Origin: Bernardetia sp.
GTDB lineage: Bacteria > Bacteroidota > Bacteroidia > Cytophagales > Bernardetiaceae
Assembly: GCF_020630935.1 (NCBI RefSeq)
Contig: NZ_JAHDIG010000048.1
Location: forward strand, 1 to 39,020
Reading direction: 5' to 3'
DNA: 39,020 bases
Both the position numbers and the translations under genes were made by a program. Positions 1 to 9,286 of this stretch are shown here, one piece after another (the first letter of the stretch is position 1; the number at the start of each line of letters is the position of its first letter). The notes under the pieces were generated by a model. The model was not told the origin of the DNA. It saw only the letters and a program-made list of their open reading frames with translations, and searched no databases.

Positions 1-148
1 TTAATTTCACAAAAAAGCAATTTTTGATAGTTTAGATACCCAAGACTGCAAAAGGTTTAGAGTTGGTTTAAATTTTTGTTTTACTAGCGAAATATGGCAA
101 AAGAACTAAGACAAAATATAATCTTAACCTAGAATAATATAGTTTTTG

Positions 149-156
149 TATTTTTG
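149..156 (+). promoter_or_regulatory. candidate -7 promoter box upstream of hutI
   Basis: The octamer TATTTTTG fits the Bacteroidota -7 consensus TAnnTTTG and lies about 40 bases before the ATG at 197. No convincing -33 TTG is seen at the usual spacing, so this is a weak call. It would sit inside the longer reading frame that begins at 146, which favours the start at 197. Confidence 0.35.
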
Positions 157-196
157 TAATAATCATTCACCAAAACACGAAACCATTATTCAGTCC

Positions 197-1474
197 ATGA
201 AAAATATCTTATTCCTAAATATCAAATCATTAGTTCAAGTAGAAGACAAAGAACCCCCTGCTTTTCGTGCAGGAAAAGATATGCAAGACTTGCCAAGCAT
301 AGAAAATGCTTTTTTGTTTGTAGAAAATGGAAAAGTAAAAGAGTTTGGCAGAATGCAAGACCTAAACGATGAGCAAAAATCAGTTTGGTTAGATTCTTCT
401 AGTATTGAAAAAATAGATGCGACAGGAAAATTTATCTTGCCTTCTTTTGTAGATTCGCACACACATATCGTCTATGCAGGCAGCAGAGAAAAGGAATTTG
501 AAGACCGAATAAACGGACTTACTTACGAACAAATCGCTCAAAACGGAGGAGGAATCCTCAATTCTGCCAAAAGATTACAACAAACATCAGAAGACGAACT
601 CTATCACGCTGCAAAAGCAAGATTATTCGAAATGATAGGTTTTGGAACAGGAGCAGCCGAAATAAAAAGTGGCTATGGCTTAACGGTAGAAGACGAGATA
701 AAAATGCTTCGTGTCATCCAAAAGCTCAAAGAAATTTCTCCTATCGAAATAAAATCTACCTTCTTAGGCGCACATGCCTTTCCAAAAGAAATTTCAAGAG
801 AAAAATATATGAGTTTGCTCGTCGATGAAATGATTCCACAAGTAGCTCAAGAAAATTTAGCTGATTATTGCGATGTTTTTTGTGATAGAGGATTTTTCAC
901 AGTAGAAGAAACAGATAAAATCTTGAACGTAGCCACAAAATACGGCTTAAAAGCTAAACTACATGCCAACGAACTAGACACTTCTGGAGGTGTTCAGATA
1001 GGCGTAAAACATGGCGCACGAAGCGTCGACCACTTGGAACACATGGGAGAAAGTGAAATCAACTCACTTTTGAGTTCTGCCAAAGCTGGAAACCTCACAA
1101 TGCCAACCCTTTTGCCTAGTACAGCCTTTTTCTTGCGCTTGGAATATGCACCAGCCAGAAAACTGATTGAAAGTGGCTTGCCTGTTTCTCTTGCCACAGA
1201 CTATAACCCAGGGAGTTCGCCTTCTGGAAATATGCCTTTTGTACTTTCGCTTGCTTGTATTCACATGCAAATGAGTCCAGAAGAAGCTATTAACGCTGCC
1301 ACGCTCAATGCTGCCTATGCCATAGAATTAGAAAAAACACATGGTATAATTCGTAAAAATGCAGATGCTAATTTTATTCTGACTAAAAATATGCCTTCAC
1401 TAGCATTCTTGCCGTATTCTTTTGGAAGTCATCTGATTGAAAGTGTGTTTGTAAGAGGAGAAAAACAAAATTAG
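197..1474 (+). CDS. hutI: imidazolonepropionase
   Basis: Hydrolyses 4-imidazolone-5-propanoate to N-formimino-L-glutamate, the third step of histidine degradation, in the cytoplasm. It is a metal-dependent amidohydrolase. The metal-binding HxH is in DSHTHIVYAG (His88 and His90), followed by the family blocks AAEIKSGYGLT, KLHANELDTSGG, SVDHLEHM and LATDYNPGSSPSGNMP, all of which are HutI signatures. Length from the ATG at 197 is 425 residues, normal for the family (about 400-420). The frame is open from an ATG at 146, but those 17 extra residues look unrelated to the family and would overlap a candidate promoter, so 197 is preferred. No other hut gene is in the window, so it appears to stand alone or to end a group beginning upstream. 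Confidence 0.95.
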   Translation: MKNILFLNIKSLVQVEDKEPPAFRAGKDMQDLPSIENAFLFVENGKVKEFGRMQDLNDEQKSVWLDSSSIEKIDATGKFILPSFVDSHTHIVYAGSREKEFEDRINGLTYEQIAQNGGGILNSAKRLQQTSEDELYHAAKARLFEMIGFGTGAAEIKSGYGLTVEDEIKMLRVIQKLKEISPIEIKSTFLGAHAFPKEISREKYMSLLVDEMIPQVAQENLADYCDVFCDRGFFTVEETDKILNVATKYGLKAKLHANELDTSGGVQIGVKHGARSVDHLEHMGESEINSLLSSAKAGNLTMPTLLPSTAFFLRLEYAPARKLIESGLPVSLATDYNPGSSPSGNMPFVLSLACIHMQMSPEEAINAATLNAAYAIELEKTHGIIRKNADANFILTKNMPSLAFLPYSFGSHLIESVFVRGEKQN

Positions 1475-1542
1475 ATTTAAGAGTTTAGAATTCAGATTTT
1501 CACCTTATTTCTATTCTAAAATCAACACTCTAAATTCATTCA

Positions 1543-2133
1543 ATGGATACGTTCTTAACCATAAAACAACCCTCCGAAGGAGAATACAAAGAAAAAGGAA
1601 GTAAATTTATTGCTCACGCTTTCCAAGTCAAGACGGAAGACGAGGTAAAAGAGCGCTTAGAAGAACTCCGAAAAAAATACTATGACGCTCGCCATCATTG
1701 TTATGCCTACCAACTAGGACAGGATGGAGAACTATGGCGAGCAAACGACGACGGAGAGCCTAACCACTCAGCAGGAACGCCTATTCTCAACCAAATCAAA
1801 TCTTTTAATGTTACGGATGTTTTGGTAGTAGTGATTCGCTACTTTGGAGGAACAAAATTAGGCGTAAGTGGGCTCATAAACGCTTATAAAACAGCCACAC
1901 AAGAAGCCCTAGAAAATGCAGAGATTGAGGAAAAAATTATCACAAAAATTATCTCTTTTTCCTTTGATTATTTGGGAATGAATGATGTTATGAGACTAAT
2001 AAAAGAGTATGATTTGGAAATCGTAGAACAGGAATTTACGAATACTTGCCAGATGAAACTCTCTGTTCGTTTAGCCATTTTAGAAGAAGTTGAAGCAAAG
2101 CTAAACGACATAAAAGAAGTGAAAATGGATTAA
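1543..2133 (+). CDS. yigZ: YigZ/IMPACT family protein
   Basis: A 196-residue protein of the YigZ (UPF0029/IMPACT) family. The N-terminal half carries the family signatures DDGEPNHSAGTPIL and VVIRYFGGTKLGVSGLI; the C-terminal half (about residues 125-196) matches the small domain resembling EF-G domain IV. Eukaryotic IMPACT regulates the kinase GCN2, while the bacterial role is not settled and is thought to involve ribosome or RNA contact. It lies 68 bases after hutI on the same strand with no clear terminator between, so co-transcription is possible but functionally unexplained. Full length and apparently intact. Confidence 0.9.
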   Translation: MDTFLTIKQPSEGEYKEKGSKFIAHAFQVKTEDEVKERLEELRKKYYDARHHCYAYQLGQDGELWRANDDGEPNHSAGTPILNQIKSFNVTDVLVVVIRYFGGTKLGVSGLINAYKTATQEALENAEIEEKIITKIISFSFDYLGMNDVMRLIKEYDLEIVEQEFTNTCQMKLSVRLAILEEVEAKLNDIKEVKMD

Positions 2134-2237
2134 ATCAAAATTATATTCTATTTTTAATAGATTTACTGTAAGTTAATTTGTTATCGCACCAACAATCGAT
2201 TATATTTAATATACTTACACTTATGAAATAGAATTAT

Positions 2238-5200
2238 ATGATTAGATACATTTTTTTAATTGCTCTATTTTTAATTTTTAATCTTGGTTTAGCTCAAAAC
2301 ACATCAACAAATACTCCTTCTTCAAAAACATTAAAAGTAGAAGCAAGAAATATCCAAAATGGTCTATCACAAAGCACAGTCAATGATGTTTTGGAAGATA
2401 GAGATGGTTTTGTGTGGATTGCAACAGACGACGGACTAAATCGTTATGACGGACAAAAATTTACAATTTATAAGCATATTCGTAGCGATTCGACGACCAT
2501 CCCAGATAACGAAATCAAAAAGCTCTATGAAGATTCGACAGGCAAGATTTGGATAGGGACAGTAAGTGGACTCTGTATGTATGACAAAAATACAAATCAG
2601 TTTAAAACCTACCGTAGCCACCCAGAAAAGCCAAATACTCTTGTTCATAATTATATTACTGCTATCAAAGAAGATGGTAATTTTCTTTGGATAGGAACAC
2701 AAAAAGGACTTAGCAAGTTTGACACACAAAAAGGACTATTTACAAACTACATAGCTAAAGCTGAAAATAATTTGTTGTTGGCAAGCAATGAGATTAGTAG
2801 TTTATTAATAGACCATCAAAACCAACTTTGGATAGGAACTTCAAAAGGCTTAAATGTTTGGTCAGCAGATAGAAAACCAAAAAGTTTATATGGTCATGCT
2901 TCACAAAAAAACACCAATACGATTTTAGGAAATAGAATTACTGATATTTTTCAAGATAAAAGTAATAGAATATGGGTAGGTACTCGCAGTTGCACACATC
3001 TTTATAATTTTGAAGAAGATAATTTTCAGCGTTTTTTACTTCCAAACAAAAAACAATATTCAGTTTACAAAATTATTGAAACCGAAGAAGGCGAAATTTG
3101 GGCAGCCTCTAATGAGATTATTTACAGTATTTTTCCTTCATCTAAATACCCTGTGATTCCTTATTATATATCAGTTTCTGAAATAGGCATTGTCCAAACT
3201 ATTTATTCTACTAAAAATGGAACAGTTTGGATAGGAACTAGAGATGCTGGAATTTTGAAATATAACCATTTAGCAAATCGTTTTCAATTATACAAAGCTG
3301 AAAGAGGCAACAAAAACTCCTTAAAAGATAAGAATATATGGTCTGTTCTGAAAGACAAAAAGGGAATGGTTTGGGTAGGTACAGATGAAGCTGTTACAAG
3401 AATAGATAGGCAAGACACTACTGCCAAAAATCAGACTTCTTATTACAATATTTTGGAGGGAAACAAAATCACAGACTATCAAGGCGAAGGAGCTTACTCC
3501 ATTGCACAGACAAAAGGAGGAGAATTATGGTTTGTTGTGGGTTCTATTATCTCAAAAATGAGCGATTTTTCAAAAGAAAAAGGAGCAACATTTATATCTC
3601 TTCTACCCAATGACAAAGATTCTACTTCTGTCCAGACTACACTTTTATATATTCTTCAAGATTCGAAAAATACCCTTTGGATAGCTAGTTTTGAAGGAAT
3701 TTATGAGCTTATTCCTACAACTATTTCCAAAGAAAATCAATTAGGATATACTACAAAGGTCTATTTGAAAGATACTGAAGTGTGGCACATTTTTGAAGAT
3801 TCTGAAAAGACACTTTGGCTAAGTACAAATAAAGGAATAGCCAAAATGACTAGAAATGAAGGCGATACTGATTTTGTTTTTTATACTTCAGACATCACAG
3901 ACACAACTTCCATAAGCAGCAATACTATTCGTTCGATTACAGAAGATTCGAAGGGAAATTTATGGATAGGAACAACCAATGGTCTGAATAAAATGGACAA
4001 AAAAACAGGAAAATTTCTGCATTGGGGAGAACGAAACGAACTAGCCAACTACGCCATCTATGGAATTTTAGCTGATGAAGAGGACAACCTTTGGTTCAGC
4101 ACAAACAGAGGACTTTTTAAATTTCTTAACGATGAAAAAAGTCAAAAGCTGCCTGATGATAGGCGCATAATTGTCTATGATACAAGAGATGGTTTACAAA
4201 GTTTGGAATTTAATACAGGAGCTTTTTATAGAGCAGACGACGGAGAAATGTTTTTTGGAGGCATAGAAGGGTTAAATTCATTTTATCCAAAAGATATTCA
4301 AGCCAATACAGAAAAGCGAAACGTTATCTTGACTGGACTAAAAGTCTTTGGAGAACAAATAAAAGTAAATCAAGAAAAAAATGGACGGGTATTGCTACCT
4401 AAAGCATTACAAAACCTAGATAAATTAAAACTTACTTATGAAGACAAAATTATCACCTTAGAGTTTGTCTCTCCTAATTTTAATAAACCCGAATATGATA
4501 CTTATCTTTATAAACTAGAGGGTTTCGATAAGGCATGGAATAAAACAAAAGAGATTAGACAAGCCACTTATACCAACCTTCCAGCAGGAAATTATACCTT
4601 CAAAGTAAAAGTTATTAATGGAGACAATACAGAAAGCGAAGAAAAAACACTATTATTGAGTGTTTCTCCCCCTTTTTGGAAAACTTGGTGGTTTATTTCG
4701 CTTTGTGCAGTATTAGTATTGGGCGTATCCATAGGTTTTTATAGGCATAGAATGAAGACTGTTCGCATACAAAACGAGAAGTTAGAAAAATTAGTAAACC
4801 AAAGAACAGTTCAACTCAAAGAAAAAAATGAAGAAGTAAATCAGCAAAACGAAGAAATCTTACAACAAAACGAACGCTTAGAAGAACAACAAAGGTTGGT
4901 AAAACGAGCTTACAAAAATGTAAGTCTTTTGAGTGAAGTAGGAAAGCAAATCACATCACACCTTTCAGTAGAAATAATAACAGAAATGGTTTATGAATCT
5001 ATCAATGAACTTTTAGATGCTTCTGTTTTTAGTATTGGTATTCACAATAAAGAAGAAAATACACTAGAATTTGTCAATGCAAAAGAAAAGGGAGAAACCT
5101 TACCTTTTCATACGACCTCTCTGAATGATGAAAATTTGCCTGCTTACTGCTTCAATAAAAAATCTGAAATTAAAATTGATGACTTACAAAAAGAATACAA

Positions 5201-6212
5201 AATATATATTCCCAGTCATGAAATAGAAATTATAGAAGGCGAAATACCAGAATCTTTAATTTATGTTCCCATTATTTATAAGGAAGATACCATAGGCGTT
5301 CTTACGGTTCAGAGCTTTGAAAAGAGTAGTTATAATGAAAATCATTTGCATATTATTCGAAATGTTGCTGTTTATGCAGCTATTGCCTTAGTCAATGCAA
5401 AATCATTCCAACAAATAGAAGAACAAAACAAAGCTATCAGTATTCAAAACCAAAATATTACAGCAAGTATAAATTATGCCAGTCGGATTCAGCGTGCCAT
5501 GCTTCCTCCAATCAGAGATATTAAAAATGCTTTCAATGAGGCATTTGTTTTTTGGCTGCCTCGTGATGTAGTAAGTGGAGATTTTTACTGGTTTACACAA
5601 ATGAAAGGAAAAACCTTTATTGCTGCTGTGGACTGCACTGGACATGGCGTTCCGGGGGCATGTATGTCAATGATTGGTAGCGATATGCTCAATCATGTGG
5701 TGTTGGGAAAAAAAATTACAGACCCTGCCATAATTTTGTTATATATTCATGAACAAGTATCACTAACCTTACGCCAATCTGAAACCCAAAATCAAGATGG
5801 AATGGATATGGCTCTTTGTGTGTATGACCACGACACCAAAATACTATCTTTTGCTGGAGCAAAAAACCCAATGTATTATGTTCAAGACAAAAAAATCAAG
5901 CAAATAGCAGGTGCCAAATCTCCTATTGGAGGACGTTGGAATACCGATGAAAATGACAGGATTTTTGAAACCCACACATTACAAATAGAGCAACCCACAA
6001 CTATTTTCCTTTGTTCTGACGGCTACCAAGACCAATTTGGTGGAAAAAAAGGCAAAAAACTTATGAAGAAGAAAATGAAAAAACTCTTCGTAGAAATAGC
6101 TAACCTAGAAGACATTCAGCAGAAAGGAATGCTAGAAGATTACTTCTTCAACTGGAAAGGAAAAGAAGAACAAGTAGATGATGTGCTTGTAATGGGATTT
6201 AAAGTGGGATAG
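2238..6212 (+). CDS. two-component-regulator-propeller sensor with GAF and SpoIIE phosphatase
   Basis: A 1324-residue membrane sensor phosphatase. Residues 1-20 are a signal peptide ending LGLAQ. Then come about 13-14 propeller blades with the repeated core [IL]W[IV]GT..GL (for example KIWIGTVSGL and NLWIGTTNGL), expected to fold as two seven-bladed periplasmic propellers. A Y_Y_Y domain follows near residues 754-800 (LEGFDKAWNK...NLPAGNYTFKVKV), a membrane helix at about 817-834, a glutamine-rich coiled coil, a GAF-like domain at about 895-1055 and a SpoIIE/PP2C domain at about 1079-1324. The metal-binding acidic motifs are all present: SGDFYW, DCTGHGVPGA, DGMDMA, SDGYQDQFGG and VDDVLVMG. 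There is no histidine kinase or response regulator part, so output is probably dephosphorylation of a STAS-type anti-sigma antagonist. The signal is unknown, although glycans are ligands of some relatives. It converges on the next gene with only 4 bases between stops. Confidence 0.93.
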   Translation: MIRYIFLIALFLIFNLGLAQNTSTNTPSSKTLKVEARNIQNGLSQSTVNDVLEDRDGFVWIATDDGLNRYDGQKFTIYKHIRSDSTTIPDNEIKKLYEDSTGKIWIGTVSGLCMYDKNTNQFKTYRSHPEKPNTLVHNYITAIKEDGNFLWIGTQKGLSKFDTQKGLFTNYIAKAENNLLLASNEISSLLIDHQNQLWIGTSKGLNVWSADRKPKSLYGHASQKNTNTILGNRITDIFQDKSNRIWVGTRSCTHLYNFEEDNFQRFLLPNKKQYSVYKIIETEEGEIWAASNEIIYSIFPSSKYPVIPYYISVSEIGIVQTIYSTKNGTVWIGTRDAGILKYNHLANRFQLYKAERGNKNSLKDKNIWSVLKDKKGMVWVGTDEAVTRIDRQDTTAKNQTSYYNILEGNKITDYQGEGAYSIAQTKGGELWFVVGSIISKMSDFSKEKGATFISLLPNDKDSTSVQTTLLYILQDSKNTLWIASFEGIYELIPTTISKENQLGYTTKVYLKDTEVWHIFEDSEKTLWLSTNKGIAKMTRNEGDTDFVFYTSDITDTTSISSNTIRSITEDSKGNLWIGTTNGLNKMDKKTGKFLHWGERNELANYAIYGILADEEDNLWFSTNRGLFKFLNDEKSQKLPDDRRIIVYDTRDGLQSLEFNTGAFYRADDGEMFFGGIEGLNSFYPKDIQANTEKRNVILTGLKVFGEQIKVNQEKNGRVLLPKALQNLDKLKLTYEDKIITLEFVSPNFNKPEYDTYLYKLEGFDKAWNKTKEIRQATYTNLPAGNYTFKVKVINGDNTESEEKTLLLSVSPPFWKTWWFISLCAVLVLGVSIGFYRHRMKTVRIQNEKLEKLVNQRTVQLKEKNEEVNQQNEEILQQNERLEEQQRLVKRAYKNVSLLSEVGKQITSHLSVEIITEMVYESINELLDASVFSIGIHNKEENTLEFVNAKEKGETLPFHTTSLNDENLPAYCFNKKSEIKIDDLQKEYKIYIPSHEIEIIEGEIPESLIYVPIIYKEDTIGVLTVQSFEKSSYNENHLHIIRNVAVYAAIALVNAKSFQQIEEQNKAISIQNQNITASINYASRIQRAMLPPIRDIKNAFNEAFVFWLPRDVVSGDFYWFTQMKGKTFIAAVDCTGHGVPGACMSMIGSDMLNHVVLGKKITDPAIILLYIHEQVSLTLRQSETQNQDGMDMALCVYDHDTKILSFAGAKNPMYYVQDKKIKQIAGAKSPIGGRWNTDENDRIFETHTLQIEQPTTIFLCSDGYQDQFGGKKGKKLMKKKMKKLFVEIANLEDIQQKGMLEDYFFNWKGKEEQVDDVLVMGFKVG

Positions 6213-6216
6213 TTTT

Positions 6217-6900
6217 TTATTGAAGCTGCATAAAGGCAAACAAAACCAAATTTGCTCCCATCTTTAAAGCTGCTTGTCGTTTTGCCTCTGGGTCGTTATG
6301 AATAGAAGCATCTTCCCAACCGTTTCCTAAATCTGATTCATAGGAATAAAAACACACCAAACGCCCTTCATAAATTAACCCAAAACCTTGCGCTGGTTTT
6401 CCATCGTGTTCGTGAATTTTAGGTAAGCCTTCTGGAAATTTATAGTTGATATTATAGACATCATGAGAATAGGGAAGCTCTATAAACTCTAACTCTGGAA
6501 ATACTTTTTTCATCTCTAAGCGAACGAACTTGTCCAGTCCATAATTATCATCAATGTGTAGAAAACCTCCTCCAATCAGATAATTACGGAGATTTTGGGC
6601 TTCGCTAGCTGAAAAAATAACGTTACCATGTCCAGTCATGTGTACAAAAGGATAACTAAAAAGCTCTGCACTTCCTACTTCTACTACTTCCTCATCTTTT
6701 GCTATTTGTGTCTTTAGATTTTCGTTACAAAACTCTATCAGATTAGGCAATGAGGTTTTGTTGGCATACCAATCTCCACCTCCATTGTATTTTAGTTTGG
6801 CTATTTTATAAGTTGCTGTTGGTTTTGCTATTTTCTTACTTATAAATGAGGATGAAATTACCAAAACACAGAAGAAAAGGAAAGTGATGTATTTTATCAT
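6217..6900 (-). CDS. DUF4159 domain protein
   Basis: A 227-residue exported or membrane-anchored protein with an N-terminal hydrophobic segment (residues 4-19) and a DUF4159 domain over most of the rest. Recognisable parts are KYNGGGDWYAN, LFSYPFVHMTGHG, LRNYLIGGGFLHIDDNYG and GFGLIYEGRLVCFYSYESDLGNGWED, as in Bacteroidota members of the family. DUF4159 proteins have a class I glutamine-amidotransferase-like fold and usually lie near MoxR, vWA and membrane genes, but the biochemical role is unknown. The start codon lies 3 bases after the stop of the PLP-enzyme gene upstream on the same strand, so the two are probably translated from one message. Confidence 0.85.
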   Translation of the reverse strand: MIKYITFLFFCVLVISSSFISKKIAKPTATYKIAKLKYNGGGDWYANKTSLPNLIEFCNENLKTQIAKDEEVVEVGSAELFSYPFVHMTGHGNVIFSASEAQNLRNYLIGGGFLHIDDNYGLDKFVRLEMKKVFPELEFIELPYSHDVYNINYKFPEGLPKIHEHDGKPAQGFGLIYEGRLVCFYSYESDLGNGWEDASIHNDPEAKRQAALKMGANLVLFAFMQLQ

Positions 6901-6903
6901 AAA

Positions 6904-8301
6904 TTATTTATTTTGAAATGAATGAACAAAGTCTAAAAACGTATCTATATCTTTCTGAACAGTTGCAATACCTACCGAAACCCTAACAGCACCTCTCATT
7001 TTGGCAAAGGCTTCCATCGGGTTTTCACTACTCTCTACGCCTTTTATAATATCTTGAGAAGACAGACTACTATTTATCTCATCTAATCCTGGATTACAAA
7101 AACATCCTGTACGAATAGAAATCAAACGCTGATTAGCTAATTGTTCTACTTCCGTAAACGGATAATTGTTGCCATTTTTATCTGAAAAATTCATAATTAA
7201 TGTTCCTCCTTTATGTTCCTTTTGAAGCGAACCAAATAGACGAACCACATTTTTTCCATTTTGATGTTTTATATTTTGCAATTCTTGGATTAGATGTTGG
7301 GTAAGTTCTTCAATTCTTTGAGTAATTCTGTCTATTCCAATTTCTTCTATATAATTTAAGCCTATTTTTATAGCTGGAATATCCAAATAATTTATCGTTC
7401 CATCTTCAAAACGCTCGTGTGCAGTACATAAAGAATGACGATTTTCTAAAACAGAAACTAAACTCACCGTTCCCCCAGCAAACCAAGGCTTATAAAGTTT
7501 ATCAAATTTATCTTTGCGAACAAGCAAACACCCTAAACCAGTTGGATAACCAAAAATTTTATAAAATGACATTGAAACAAAATCTGCTTTTACTTTTTCC
7601 AAGTCCAAACGAGAAGTAGGCGCAAAAGCTGCTGCATCTAACAGCACATCCCAACCTTTTTCTTGTGCCTTTTTTACCCAATCCAAATTATGTTTTATCC
7701 CTGATACGTTTGATTGTGCAGGAAAGCAAAATAGTTTATTGCTTTTTTCTTGGTGTGCTGAAAGAAGTTCATTCAAACTATTTTCATCAGCATTCAAACT
7801 TGGATATTGAATAGGAGCATAAGCTAAACCTCCTCCTCTGCTCTCACAAAAAACTCGTATTCCATTTACCGAATTATGATTATCAGAAAGAAGCAAAAGC
7901 TGTCCGTCTTGAAATGGATAACACTCTCCTATGATTTTCAAACTTGCCGAAGCATTTGCTGTAAAAATGCAGTAATAATCTTTAGCATTAAAAAAGTCAA
8001 TTACTTTCTGGCGAGCCTCTTCTGTCAGAATAGTCGATTTATGAGATGTTGGATTGCTAGAATGAGGATTTCCAAAAACATTTTCTTCTAACAATTCTCT
8101 ATGTTTTTCTAGTTGAGAAATAGCATACAAATTTCCTCCAGTAAAATCTAAATAGGTCTGCTTGCTCTTATCTAATCTAGCATATTCCTTTTTACGTAAA
8201 GCTTCAAAATAAATGTCTAGCTCTGATTTATTAGAAGACATTTTTTCTGTTTTATCTACATTTTTTTTTGTCTTAAACTTGGGAAGTGAAAGGTTGAACA
8301 T
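6904..8301 (-). CDS. class V aminotransferase, molybdenum-cofactor-sulfurase-like, no MOSC domain
   Basis: A 465-residue PLP enzyme. It resembles the N-terminal (NifS-like) half of eukaryotic Moco sulfurase (MOCOS/ABA3) more than bacterial IscS/SufS: YLDFTGGNLYA at the N-terminus, SMSFYKIFGYPTGLG holding the PLP lysine, RFEDGTINYLDIPAIK, and RTGCFCNPG holding the candidate persulfide cysteine. The C-terminal MOSC domain of true Moco sulfurases is missing and no MOSC protein is nearby. Probable activity is cysteine desulfuration or a related lyase reaction; the sulfur acceptor is unknown. The first 30 residues are lysine-rich and poorly conserved, so translation may begin at the Met at residue 21. 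The DUF4159 gene follows after 3 bases. Confidence 0.82.
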   Translation of the reverse strand: MFNLSLPKFKTKKNVDKTEKMSSNKSELDIYFEALRKKEYARLDKSKQTYLDFTGGNLYAISQLEKHRELLEENVFGNPHSSNPTSHKSTILTEEARQKVIDFFNAKDYYCIFTANASASLKIIGECYPFQDGQLLLLSDNHNSVNGIRVFCESRGGGLAYAPIQYPSLNADENSLNELLSAHQEKSNKLFCFPAQSNVSGIKHNLDWVKKAQEKGWDVLLDAAAFAPTSRLDLEKVKADFVSMSFYKIFGYPTGLGCLLVRKDKFDKLYKPWFAGGTVSLVSVLENRHSLCTAHERFEDGTINYLDIPAIKIGLNYIEEIGIDRITQRIEELTQHLIQELQNIKHQNGKNVVRLFGSLQKEHKGGTLIMNFSDKNGNNYPFTEVEQLANQRLISIRTGCFCNPGLDEINSSLSSQDIIKGVESSENPMEAFAKMRGAVRVSVGIATVQKDIDTFLDFVHSFQNK

Positions 8302-8405
8302 AGTTTTTAGTGTTAGGTGTTGGTTATTAAATGTTAATTTTAGTAAATATACAAAAGTACATTGTTAATATAAAACAACCATCCTAAAGCTATTTTTGAC
8401 TAGAT

Positions 8406-9155
8406 TTACTTTCTATTCAAACTATTGAGTGCCATACAAGAATAGAGAGCTGCTGTTTCGGTTCTTAGTCTGTATTCTCCTAAGCTAACACACTCAAAAC
8501 CAGACTGCTGTGCTTGATGTGCTTCTTCTGGAGAAAAACCACCTTCACTTCCTATCAAAACCAAATAGTAGGCATTTTTGGTAGCAGAACTTTCCAATGC
8601 TGCCGTTGTATCAGTGGGGGTGTAGGCAATAAAACGCTGTATTTCTAGCGTCTCCTCACCATGTTTTGTTTGGTTTTTTCTATCAGAATGGTATTTTTTT
8701 ATAAACTCTTTAAATTCTTTAGGAGGATTTATTTTTGGCAATGTAGCACGCAAAGATTGCTTGATAGCTGCAATACTCTTTTTTACCAAACGTTCAGATT
8801 TTAGATGATTGTATTCGCTTCGGCTAGTTTCTATAAACGAAATTTCATCTATGCCTACCTCAATCGCTTTTTCTAAAAACCATTCCATTCTTTCTGAACT
8901 TTTGGTAGCAGCCACAGCAATATGGATATAAAATGGTCTTTTGGGTTCTGTATCAAAAATTTGAGTAATCTCAATCAAAGAATTTTTTACGTTGGGGGAA
9001 ATTACTTTTCCCTTCGCCAGTACGCCCTTTCCATTTACAATATCTATAAAATCGCCTTCTTTTGCTCTAAATATTTTGAGGTGTTTTGCTTCTTCCTCTG
9101 GGAGTGTAATTTTTTGTCCAAGTTCTAAATCAGGATAGAAAAAATAGGTATCCAT
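8406..9155 (-). CDS. rsmE: 16S rRNA (uracil1498-N3)-methyltransferase
   Basis: Methylates N3 of U1498 in 16S rRNA, using S-adenosylmethionine. At 249 residues it is normal for RsmE. An N-terminal PUA-like part (HLKIFRAKEGDFIDIVNGKG) is followed by a SPOUT-class knotted methyltransferase domain with the signatures VAATKSSERMEWFLEKAIEVG, VLIGSEGGFSPEEA and LGEYRLRTETAA, the last forming the SAM-binding knot. It lies on the same strand as and upstream of the PLP-enzyme gene, 104 bases away, and downstream of the JAMM gene. It looks intact. Confidence 0.96.
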   Translation of the reverse strand: MDTYFFYPDLELGQKITLPEEEAKHLKIFRAKEGDFIDIVNGKGVLAKGKVISPNVKNSLIEITQIFDTEPKRPFYIHIAVAATKSSERMEWFLEKAIEVGIDEISFIETSRSEYNHLKSERLVKKSIAAIKQSLRATLPKINPPKEFKEFIKKYHSDRKNQTKHGEETLEIQRFIAYTPTDTTAALESSATKNAYYLVLIGSEGGFSPEEAHQAQQSGFECVSLGEYRLRTETAALYSCMALNSLNRK

Positions 9156-9286
9156 ATAAATCAGTTAGCAGTTTTCAGTAAACAGTTATCAACAAATAAT
9201 ATGATATATTATTTTTGTAAATCAGACTTGAATAGTTAAGATAATCTGTTTTTAATAAAAAATAATTTTTAAAACTATAAAAAAAA

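Noticed and set aside
1-145. Search for a tRNA or partial gene at the left edge
   Set aside because: No cloverleaf, TTCRA-type loop or open frame with family likeness could be seen.
146-196. Extended N-terminus of hutI from the ATG at 146
   Set aside because: The 17 extra residues are not family-like and overlap a TAnnTTTG box; ATG 197 gives the normal length.
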